DNA of 13,586 bases from Gryganskiella cystojenkinii (taxonomy: Eukaryota; Mortierellomycota; Mortierellomycetes; Mortierellales; Mortierellaceae). A program made the position numbers and the translations under genes. The notes beneath the pieces are model-generated. The model made no database searches. It was not told the DNA's origin and saw nothing but the letters and a program-made list of their open reading frames with translations. Where the stretch lies: the NCBI GenBank assembly GCA_015852425.1, contig JAAAIG010000013.1:1-13586 (forward strand), given 5' to 3'. This document shows, piece after piece, positions 1 to 6,496 of this stretch (position 1 is the stretch's first letter; every line of letters begins with the position of its first letter).

Positions 1-11
1 AAAAAAAATCC

Positions 12-17
12 TTTATT
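12..17 (-). terminator. poly(A) signal of the cyclin gene
   Basis: Read on the minus strand this is a perfect AATAAA hexamer, 43 nt after the TAA stop of the cyclin reading frame and followed by a run of T at the window edge. Its position and match to the consensus make it the likely cleavage/polyadenylation signal for the cyclin transcript. Confidence 0.7.
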
Positions 18-59
18 TGTCGTGAGAATAAGCATTGTGTTTCAATACGTGTCGTTAGT

Positions 60-1421
60 TTAATGACACTCTACAAACTGAACGTGGACAAGGGTGGGCG
101 AAGCGGGCATCCAGCTGATAGAAGACGTGACCGAGGACGGATCCCCGGCCGGGTATATGCCATCTCCAGAGTCCTCCATACGTGTCCTCTTGGTAGGCAA
201 GGCTAACTGCTCTTCTCCTGCAGAAGATGCAACGATGGGTAACGAAGGAAGATATTCAGACCCTGGGATAGAGGGTAGACACTTCGGTGCCGCCAGGATC
301 AGGGCCCCTTTACCGCCCAACGCCGAGAGCTCCACCATGGCCGTGTAACTCGCCGCAGCAAAGATCACGGCCCCGACAATGGTCAGATATACTCTCGAGA
401 TGGCCGCCATGACTTGCCAAAGAACTGCGACCATATCGACCTGCAACGTCCTGAATTGGAGTCGATCCGCATAATGAGGCAGCAGTCGTTGTGTCAAGAT
501 TCGGACATCCGTATACGTGAACGCTGCCATCAGGCCCCGACCCCAAACCCGCTTCAAAGTCAGAACTACCTCGAGATAAGCCAGAAAGCCGTCAAAGTCT
601 TGTTCGCTCACATAGAGTTTGTAATCGAGTTGGTTCAGGAACCGTCGTTCAAGGTCATTGATTTCTTTGGTGGTATATTGACCTTTTGTGAACTCGGCCC
701 ATTCCGCGTTGGTAAAAGTGGCGTCAAAGAGGTATTTGTCTGCACAGATAAAGGCGACCAGGATCAAAGAGATACTTGACCAGGGTTTGTCCTGGATACG
801 GCCTTGTTGTTGACTTGGACTGCTCGTATTGCTCCGTACACCTGCCCGGGTCGACGATGAGACTGTTGTGGTTGAAATAGAAGAACTCGGTGAGGTATTT
901 GAACTAGAGCATACGCTGGGTGAGGAAGGTCGACTCTCTGTTGATGAAACGGATTCCTTGTTCCTGTGCGATCTCCTAGTCCAGAACGAGGAGGGTGAAG
1001 ACGAAGAATTCGAAAGAGCGTGTCCATCATGATCCGGTCCTTGGTCCAGTCGAGTTCTCTTCTTGAGCGATCGAGATAACCGGGCCTTGAACCGATCAAT
1101 ATAAATCAAAGCCAGGACCAAAGTCGTGCAAGAGAGTTGGGTACGTTTCAGGATGCGGTGAATGAAATAAAAGACTCCGGTAGTTTCGTCATTTTCAGGG
1201 TCAACATAATTGTTGTTTGTGTCTTGTTGTGGGCCGTGCGTTCTTTGGTAGCGTTCATGAAGTTGCTCCGAGTCATACCCTTGTTCGAGCTTTGGGGAGG
1301 TCTCGTTTCGGTGAAGGCAGGATCCGAACAGGGACATTTCTCGTCCAGTGATCATGGACGCAATAATCGCAGCAGCGAGATCTAACGTATTAATGTAGTC
1401 GAGGTAGTAACGATTAGTCAT
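60..1421 (-). CDS. PHO80-like cyclin with split cyclin box
   Basis: A 453-residue open frame with the signature of Pho80/Pcl/Clg1-type cyclins, which bind and activate Pho85-type cyclin-dependent kinases in phosphate, glycogen and polarity control. The first cyclin-box helices lie at about residues 84-114 (FIHRILKR, LALIYIDRF). The box resumes at about 216-285 with the family motifs FICADKYLFD, WAEFTKG, EINDLERRFLNQLDY and FLAYLE. Between them, residues 118-213 form a low-complexity Ser/Thr/Arg-rich insert, which is long for this family. A hydrophobic stretch at about 345-366 (IVGAVIFAAASY) could be a membrane helix, but may equally be a buried helix of the cyclin fold. The C-terminal tail is Ser/Pro-rich. 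The Met used here is simply the first in the frame; the true start may lie in upstream exons (see 1418-1798). The specific kinase partner and process cannot be told from sequence. Family assignment is confident; the start is not. Confidence 0.85.
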   Translation of the reverse strand: MTNRYYLDYINTLDLAAAIIASMITGREMSLFGSCLHRNETSPKLEQGYDSEQLHERYQRTHGPQQDTNNNYVDPENDETTGVFYFIHRILKRTQLSCTTLVLALIYIDRFKARLSRSLKKRTRLDQGPDHDGHALSNSSSSPSSFWTRRSHRNKESVSSTESRPSSPSVCSSSNTSPSSSISTTTVSSSTRAGVRSNTSSPSQQQGRIQDKPWSSISLILVAFICADKYLFDATFTNAEWAEFTKGQYTTKEINDLERRFLNQLDYKLYVSEQDFDGFLAYLEVVLTLKRVWGRGLMAAFTYTDVRILTQRLLPHYADRLQFRTLQVDMVAVLWQVMAAISRVYLTIVGAVIFAAASYTAMVELSALGGKGALILAAPKCLPSIPGSEYLPSLPIVASSAGEEQLALPTKRTRMEDSGDGIYPAGDPSSVTSSISWMPASPTLVHVQFVECH

Positions 1422-1798
1422 CGAGTATCCTCTCTGACAAATAGACTCTGGTGCAACAGGCGTAAAGTCTTCTTTTTACCGATGAGGTTCAAAGGGATCC
1501 GAGTAAACTCGTTGCGAGCATATCCATGACTCTTGAGATGGTCCAAGAACGAGTTGTACTCTCGAAGAGGTTCACCATACTACTCAACAAACGTTGAAGG
1601 GATGAACGAGAAGATAGCGAACGAATGTGAGCAGGCCTGTCTTTTCTCTATGTCGTGGTTTCTATCTGAAGCACATGTTCAATGAGAGTCAACAAAGGAC
1701 AGCCAACATACAGTGACATCGGCATGGAGGATCCTCTCCTTGTCCTTGAGCGATTGCTCCTTGCGGTTGTTTTTGCGCCTGCGCTGTTTCGAGGTCAT
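1418..1798 (-). other. candidate 5' exons of the cyclin gene, or a small overlapping gene
   Basis: Upstream of the cyclin frame are two coding-like blocks. Block 1 (1798 down to 1712) starts with ATG and encodes 29 very basic residues (MTSKQRRRKNNRKEQSLKDK onward), ending at a GTATGT donor. A TAG acceptor at 1582-1580 opens block 2 in the same phase (YGEPLREYNSFLDHLKSHGY onward from 1579). If block 2 is left at a GTAAAA donor (1479) and rejoined after CAGAG-AG at 1430, the reading enters the cyclin frame in phase and adds about 65 residues, giving 518 in all. Without that splice, block 2 runs to a TGA at 1420-1418 that overlaps the cyclin ATG. The 50-nt intron needed is shorter than the other introns here, so this is a hypothesis. 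I do not recognise the encoded sequence. Confidence 0.4.
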
Positions 1799-2158
1799 GG
1801 GTGCTAGTTCACTTTGTCAGTGAAAAATGTCCTTGTTGAGGGCGGCTATGGGAATGAGCAAGTACGTCGAGGAATAACAGGGTTGGTGGTGGTAAGAAGA
1901 AAAGAAGAGTGTGGTTTTCTGGGTGTAATGGGTGTGATGGGGAAGTGAGAAAAAGTCTAAATGCATTTCGCACACTTTTTTTTTTCTCAGCTTTGGCAAG
2001 TCCGATGTACCCTTAAGCTTCCAGTCACAGGACTCCTTACTCGACCAGGAACGCCCGAAATTCGCCCAGCTTGTTCCTTCGTTACTGTTGCAAAGCTAGA
2101 AGTCGTATCGATTCTTTTGATCGATATGATTGCAATTGTTGAGGATGTCCATTAGTAC
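1799..2158. other. intergenic spacer upstream of the cyclin gene
   Basis: No convincing gene. It should hold the cyclin promoter (minus-strand transcription). It has a G/T-rich stretch around 1880-1945, a T-run near 1977-1986, and a small perfect hairpin at 2106-2126 (7-bp arms TATCGAT/ATCGATA around a 7-nt loop). The part next to 2159 may be the untranslated end of the adjacent transposon fossil, but I could not find terminal inverted repeats. Confidence 0.4.
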
Positions 2159-2536
2159 TTAGTCACACCCTCTCCCCTCTTCTTTCTCGATAACCTCAGC
2201 GATGTGTCGGGGCATACTTTCGTTGTCAAGGTATTCCTTAGAGAGATTCATCTCAATATCCTGCAACCGGTCTCAGAATTTGTTGATCGATCCTGGCGCG
2301 TAGAAAAAAGCAGGTACTCAAGCTGTGCCAAGACGTACGCGATAAGGTTGAGGTCAAGTGAGTTCGGTGGCCAGGATAGGATCCCACGTTATGCCGTCGA
2401 AACTGGGTCTACTAGTATAGTGAAGCATTGTCCTGCTGAAGATCAACCTTTTGGTTCTTGGCCAGAGCATTCCCAGGTGTCACTGGAGTACATAATTACG
2501 GACGACATCGAGGTACAATTCTCTGTTCATATCGCC
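2159..2536 (-). pseudogene. Tc1/mariner-type DDE transposase fossil (C-terminal half)
   Basis: Frame-shifted minus-strand blocks match, in order, the catalytic C-terminal half of Tc1/mariner (IS630-like) transposases. Block 2536-2483 reads GDMNRELYLDVVRNYVL (family: G-x-MN...Y...V). Block 2471-2415 reads KVDLQQDNASLY, which carries the second catalytic Asp of the FQQDNA motif. Block 2361-2305 reads SLDLNLIAYVLAQLEYLL, matching the family SPDLNPIE-W-LK motif with Pro and the acidic residue replaced. Block 2260-2159 ends in ESMPRHIAEVIEKEEGRG and a stop, the typical SMPRR-VI-KG terminus. At least three frameshifts, in-frame stops and loss of the third catalytic position show it is dead. The N-terminal DNA-binding half and the first Asp block were not found upstream. 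No terminal inverted repeats or TA target duplications were identified. Confidence 0.8.
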
Positions 2537-2869
2537 ATGGGACTTGGAGGATTTTTGTACGGACGTCGTCGTCAACGTCGACTGGAGAGCGAATCGCTAC
2601 TCTAATGCCGCTGACATCGATCAAGAAGACGGCTGGAATTGCCGTCACCAGAGCCGAGTGTGTCGACGTCGAGGAGGATTGGGATGCGGTGCGACACTTG
2701 ATCAGTACGACGATGTAAGTGTCGGACTGAAAGCTGCCGAAGAAGGCAATGACAACGAGGATGAGGACTCACCAGAGTGGCAAACATCAGCAACACAGTT
2801 GCACGATGTCTCGAGTGATGAGGAGGATTGGTTGTAGGACAGCAAACACCGCCGAAGCAGTTGCAGTGA
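2537..2869 (+). other. coding-like stretch of uncertain origin, acidic on the plus strand
   Basis: No intact gene. Plus-strand frames read coding-like in short blocks: about 2604-2715 (TRAECVDVEEDWDAVRHLIS) up to a good donor (GTAAGT at 2715), and about 2700-2837, an acidic stretch (EEGNDNEDEDSPEW, SSDEEDWL) that ends in TAG. These could be upstream exons of the plus-strand remnant at 2870-3387, since acidic linkers often join domains. No acceptor was chosen, so the joining is inference. Minus-strand frames here are also open but rich in Ser/His/Cys and look like shadows. Confidence 0.25.
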
Positions 2870-3387
2870 GATTTTGAAGATATTCCACTGGTTTCTGAGA
2901 AAGAACATGTGCTATCTCGAAGGAACACATCTGATAAAGGCAGGAATGCCAACGGCTATTTTATCGCTCGTGATATCTTCGTCGATATCATCTTTGAAGA
3001 CGTAGGATCGCGTGTACCGATCACCCAAAACAAAGCATAAAGGACATTAAGAAATCTTGCAGAAATGGTACGGATGCTCTCCATGAGCATTTTTATTGCT
3101 CTACCGAAGCCTTCGAAATTGCGAAAGACTACAAGGTTGTAATTGTTATCGTCTTTGGTAAGTCTCGTTCTTTTGAATGACATAGATTTTGTGACTTCCT
3201 CAACTAATCCACCCCTACCTTTTCAAGGACACGAGGTCACCATTTACACTGCCGAAGGCTTTCAAGGAAAATATATCATTCTTCTAAGGTAAGGAAGTTC
3301 ACCTCGCGAATATCCTTGGCCATTTGAGATTCTGTCTTTCCATCAAGGTTAGCTTCACTCCACTTTAATTACTTTCTTATCGGATAA
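2870..3387 (+). pseudogene. broken spliced coding remnant, unrecognised family
   Basis: The plus strand shows a three-exon pattern. Exon A runs from about 2870; its first frame (NGYFIARDIFVDIIFEDVGS, stop at 3038) shifts at about 3038-3043 into a second frame (DALHEHFYCSTEAFEIAKDY, then KVVIVIVFG) ending at 3157. The intron 3158-3227 (70 nt) has a perfect GTAAGT donor, a CTAAT branch-like site and a TTTTCAAG acceptor. Exon B (3228-3288) continues in phase as HEVTIYTAEGFQGKYIILLR. A second candidate intron, 3289-3347 (59 nt, GTAAGG to CAAG), leads to a short last exon ending in TAA at 3385-3387. The frameshift, lack of a clear start and abrupt end suggest a decayed or partial gene. The style resembles lineage-specific Mortierella proteins, but I cannot name it. 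Its 3' end abuts the minus-strand unit ending at 3355, so the two converge. Confidence 0.4.
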
Positions 3388-4320
3388 TTTGCCGTCAAAC
3401 AACCAATAAAGACTGTTATGGAAAGGAACATTGATATGTCGATCCAAATGGAAACTCAATTGAATCACTACCAAAGGAGGATGCACCTCATTATAAACTG
3501 CGACTCCATTCGACCCCAGCCAAGCGCCGTGGGATTTCTCTCTGAAAATGTCCTTTGGAAATCTGATCAGTGGTCCCTAAGTGACCGCCCAATGGTAAGC
3601 CCTATGGAAGCTCTTACCAAGGAGTGTGTCGCCGAGTTACGACACATAAAGCTCTCCAATGAAATAAAGTTGGGAACTACCTCAAAATCTTCCACAGGGA
3701 GAAGAGAGAGAGCTGACATCAAAGGATCAAACAATGTCGCCATGAACGCCTGACTGTCCAAAAAAAAATTGTCGGCGAAGCTTTCTTTCAAGAAAAGGTC
3801 TATCACATCGTCTGTATAATTGGCTAAATTCCAATAGAGTAGTCCCAGAGATACTCCCTGACAGTGTGATGGTCGCCAGGCGGCTTGAACCAGAAACGCG
3901 ATTTACCTTCCAACGTAAAAACGTAGAGGTCCTTGGCGCCGATAATTCTATCCTTAAACATGCCATGATCTCCTTGCCCTTGGATCTGCTCAATCCAGAG
4001 CTGACACTAAAACTTGGAAGGGAAGCTTTTCGTGACTCTTTGATTCTTCTTTGATAGATGATCTTTCGGACATTATCATACGCCATGCAAAAGCAGGGGG
4101 ATCAGTGCCGCCGGTTTCATTTTCGAGCTAACTTTCAAAGGTTCATACAAAAGTTGAATGGTCAGGAACAAACGTTGTTTTGTGAACAACCACAACCCAA
4201 CTTCACCTGTGACAGCGTTTCATTGTCCAAGTGCAACTGAGGGCGTACCGACTCCCAATCGCATCCCTCAGCCATCTTCAGACGGATCCATGCCAGCTCA
4301 TTTCCATAGATGCACTTTTT
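3355..4320 (-). pseudogene. multi-exon coding unit, unrecognised, with one frameshift
   Basis: Five coding blocks on the minus strand join mostly in phase through GT-AG introns. Block 1, 4320-4207 (38 codons: KKCIYGNELAWIRLKMAEGC onward), leaves at GTGAAG. After a 79-nt intron with a CTGAC branch-like site, block 2, 4127-3993, gives 45 codons (LENETGGTDPPAFAWRMIMS onward). One extra T at about 3992 breaks the frame; beyond it the frame continues as EQIQGQGDHGMFKDRIIGAK to 3907. An 83-nt intron (3906-3824) follows. Block 4, 3823-3618, gives 68 codons (NYTDDVIDLFLKESFADNFF onward). After another intron (acceptor at 3577 or 3553), the last block ends in SDKKVIKVE and TGA at 3357-3355. Composition looks like a soluble protein; no motif is recognisable. 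An upstream block in the 4687-4298 frame may precede it through an 82-nt intron (donor GTGATA). A T-insertion sequencing error would make it an intact gene. Confidence 0.5.
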
Positions 4321-4493
4321 CTATTTTCATACACTGACTGACAAGCTCTAGATTGGTGGGTTGAGACAGAGAGAGGACACAGTCAGTCTTAGTAAATATC
4401 ACAAGTGCGTGCAAAACATTGGGACATTGGGGGCAGCATTCTAAACCGATCATCAGTGACCAGAGAGGGACATGCAGAATACAAGCGAAATGG

Positions 4494-4523
4494 TGAAAGC
4501 ATTCATTTTGATGAAGCATAAAG
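4494..4523. repeat. direct repeat copy A (30 bp)
   Basis: This 30-bp copy matches 4674-4704 except for one missing T: TGAAAGCAT, then (T)TCATTTTGATGAAGCATAAAG. The copies are 180 bp apart, in the same orientation, and bracket a 150-bp segment. Because the minus-strand reading frame is open through both copies but in different phases, the duplication or insertion probably disturbed an older coding exon. Confidence 0.85.
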
Positions 4524-4673
4524 GAGGGACCACTTTCTAATCCATACGCTTGTTTCGAAGGTGGATACTGTACCTTTGGCCGTTGTGAAAAACGCTTCTC
4601 ACCACGGCTCCTTAGCGGGACAGGCGTTGCAAAAGCTTGGCTCTCCCCGCCGCACATAATGGAAAAGGAACGA

Positions 4674-4704
4674 TGAAAGCATTTCATTTTGATGAAGCAT
4701 AAAG
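4674..4704. repeat. direct repeat copy B (31 bp)
   Basis: Second copy of the 30/31-bp direct repeat (see 4494-4523), with one extra T. Flanking bases outside the shared core differ, so the repeat boundaries are sharp. It is too long for a typical transposon target-site duplication and fits a segmental duplication or microhomology-driven event better. Confidence 0.85.
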
Positions 4705-4972
4705 AAAGAAGGCTGCAAAGATGTAGAGAATTGTCGTCAAGTCGGGCAGGTGATCAAACGCGTGTCTTTCGGTATCCTGGAACACATTTTCAGGCAAACC
4801 TGGAAGTTCTTCAAAGGTAGTGAAAATGTACCTCATTGCCCTAAAAAGAAGGAATAATAATAGCCAGTGGAAGTTATTATTAATTAACATTCTCTTGAAT
4901 ACTTTCGCCATGACGCTGCTATATTAATACTCAGTCAAAGACCTATTTGTTTACATACAAAAAATGGAAATG

Positions 4973-5257
4973 TTACTCAAAGTTGCACCAACATCGAAAT
5001 TGTTGACCATGCTGATCGTTGTCTGCAATTTGTACACTCAGAATGACGCAGTATCTGGCTGTGGAGGGAAAGCCTTCTCCACTGATGGATACACTTGACC
5101 CATGTTGGCCAATCAAAATATGCACGTCTAATCGCTGACAAGTGGAACGGTCTTTTACACAAGAAGAAGCACTACTTGATTCCTTCTCCCATGCCAGATT
5201 CCACTGCTTGCCATAAGGCAGTAAAGTCGGCTGCCTGAAAATGCACGACTTATACAC
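4973..5257 (-). other. coding-like fragment, unrecognised
   Basis: A 94-codon open stretch on the minus strand ends in TAA at 4973-4975. Its second half (VHILIGQHGSSVSISGEGFP, then CVILSVQIADNDQHGQQ) has a protein-like alternation of hydrophobic and polar residues. Just upstream, another minus frame reads ADFTALWQAVESGMGEGIK before a stop at about 5173, after a TTTTCAG acceptor near 5239. The two are in different frames, so a single gene would need a splice or a frameshift. I do not recognise it and can give no function. Confidence 0.25.
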
Positions 5258-5319
5258 TGCATTTCGACAAGGCTGGGATTGGACCGGCTTTTACCAGCTG
5301 AAAGAGTTATCAAAGTGAC

Positions 5320-6042
5320 GTGAACATTGGGAAGTCCACACTTTCCTGCATCGGTCCTTGAACTGACAGTGGTCCTGGCTCGGAGGGGGGAGAAGGAGAG
5401 GATGCAAGAGAGACTAAGGAAGGGTAGAGCAGCTCGACCCCACGCAAACGATCTCGTAGCCTCCCCAGTCAGGGCATTGTCACTAACAGGGCGCCGTAGA
5501 GGATTTACGTGTGCAAGGCCGAGTCGCTCAGGGAAGAGAGAACAGGGCCGGAGTGGTGGAGAGAGGTGGAGGTTTGGTGGAAAGGGGACATGCAAGCTAA
5601 GCCAATCGTAAATACGAAAAGACCAAAGAGAGAGAGAGAGACAGAATGAAAGGGCATGGTCAGTGTGTGGTAATTTACAAAGAGCAACAGTTTGGTAAGA
5701 AAAGAGAGAGAAAGAAACAATTCAAACAGAGCGAACGAACTCAAATAAATAGGCTGTGCCGCAGCACTTTAGATCTCGAGTGATGGTGTGACTGTTACCG
5801 GAAGAGGGGATGGGTTCAGAGCTTCAGCATAGGGTATCGAAAAGTGATGGCAAAAGCAAGAGAGGTCATTGGCGCGAAGGGCATGGCAGTGGCGGCAATG
5901 GCGAATGATGAATGAAAGGATCAAGTGATGACGAAAGGGTTGAGTCTATCTCTGAACGAGTAGCTACCCGGCAGGTGTGATGACGAAGAGTTGTGGGATT
6001 GGGTACTCGTGGAGTTCATATGTGAGTCTGTCGGAGGTATAG
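5320..6042. other. purine-rich spacer without a clear gene
   Basis: The plus strand is strongly purine-rich (GAG/GGA/AAAG runs), including a short (AG)n tract at about 5627-5641 and AAAGAGAGAGAAAG around 5698. Such purine/pyrimidine asymmetry is typical of fungal promoter and intergenic DNA. The open frames here are low-complexity by-products. A 21-codon ATG frame near 5848 (MAKAREVIGAKGMAVAAMAN) is too short to support. Confidence 0.4.
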
Positions 6043-6219
6043 CTGACAAAGGCAGGCCATCAACGATGTAAAGGCAAAGCAAAAGGCAAAGCAAAAGGCG
6101 AAGCTAAAGAAAAATCGAAAGTTGGTGTCGCACAAGTCCTGTTCGTCCTCTTGCTGGTTTCCATCTCATTTGTTAACTCGTGGCTTTGCCAACACTTGAT
6201 GAATGATCGGGCTGAGTAG
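6043..6219 (+). other. possible terminal exon: Lys/Gly/Ala repeat plus membrane helix
   Basis: After a TATAG acceptor-like site (6038-6042) a 58-codon plus-strand frame runs to TAG at 6217-6219. It has a basic repetitive head (KGKAKGKAKGEAKEKSK) followed by a strong hydrophobic segment (VAQVLFVLLLVSISFV) and a short polar tail. This looks like the C-terminal end of a tail-anchored or single-pass membrane protein. No upstream exon or start codon could be identified, so the frame may be fortuitous, created by the 12-bp repeat. Confidence 0.2.
6069..6104. repeat. 12-bp tandem repeat, three copies
   Basis: Three head-to-tail 12-mers, AAAAGGCAAAGC in consensus, the first and third each with one change. 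The unit is a multiple of three, so in one frame it encodes repeated KGKA. Confidence 0.85.
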
Positions 6220-6229
6220 CGCAGTGTGT

Positions 6230-6496
6230 AGAAAAACTCTGAGGCCAAAATTGCCTCTCTTGTTCCTTTTTCTTTCCGCATTTGTCCTCTTCCGCTCTTG
6301 TTCACCACATCCTCCTCTTTCAGATTCGCCTGAGTCCTTTGTACTGATCTTTTCGTCCTCAATATCTTTCTGTCGTGTACTGTACTTATCGATAACCACA
6401 GTATCCAACAACTCCCAAGGTACCGTCATCACGACCACAAGTCACGAAGACAATGTCAGAGATATAACTCATATATACTTTTGTAACAGGCTCAAC
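6230..6496 (+). promoter_or_regulatory. pyrimidine-rich promoter/5' UTR of the NACHT gene
   Basis: The plus strand from about 6255 to 6370 is C/T-rich, a usual feature just upstream of transcription starts in filamentous fungi. A TATA-like ATATATA lies at 6471-6477, only about 20 nt before the ATG, too close for a standard TATA box. TTTTGTAACAG at 6480-6490 looks like a 3' splice site and, with GTACCG at 6420, could bound a 5' UTR intron. None of these is proven. Confidence 0.35.

Larger units (their letters stand above)
4322..4911 (-). other. coding-like upstream fragments of the unrecognised minus-strand unit
   Basis: Two open minus-strand stretches lie just upstream of the 3355-4320 unit. 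One frame is open for 129 codons from 4687 to 4298; its later part (NECFHHFACILHVPLWSLMI, then ECCPQCPNVLHAL) is Cys-rich and could splice in phase to 4320. The other begins after a TTTTTAG acceptor at 4841 (AMRYIFTTFEELPGLPENVF onward) and runs to TGA near 4684, with a hydrophobic end (ILYIFAAFFLYA). An ATG at 4911 (MAKVFKRM) lies just before that acceptor but does not splice in phase. The order suggests an old gene interrupted by the duplication described at 4494-4704. The function is unknown. Confidence 0.3.

Noticed and set aside
2602..2952. Minus-strand 116-codon frame as a gene
   Set aside because: Rich in Ser, His, Cys and Arg with no motif, and it runs across what looks like an acidic plus-strand coding stretch; typical shadow frame.
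2956..3183. Minus-strand 75-codon frame as a gene
   Set aside because: The opposite strand has a canonical donor, branch site and acceptor joining protein-like blocks in phase, which explains the region better, though not conclusively.
5155..5595. Minus-strand 146-codon frame
   Set aside because: Most of it is the complement of a purine-rich low-complexity spacer; Ser/Leu/Pro-rich with no motif.
6471..6477. TATA box for the NACHT gene
   Set aside because: Only about 20 nt from the start codon, which leaves no room for a normal transcription start and leader.
6203..6496. In-frame N-terminal extension of the NACHT protein beginning with a hydrophobic, signal-like segment
   Set aside because: The stretch is the translated C/T-rich promoter tract. 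The downstream Met (MPRSAQDALRQA) fits the family N-terminus, and a cytosolic protein is expected.
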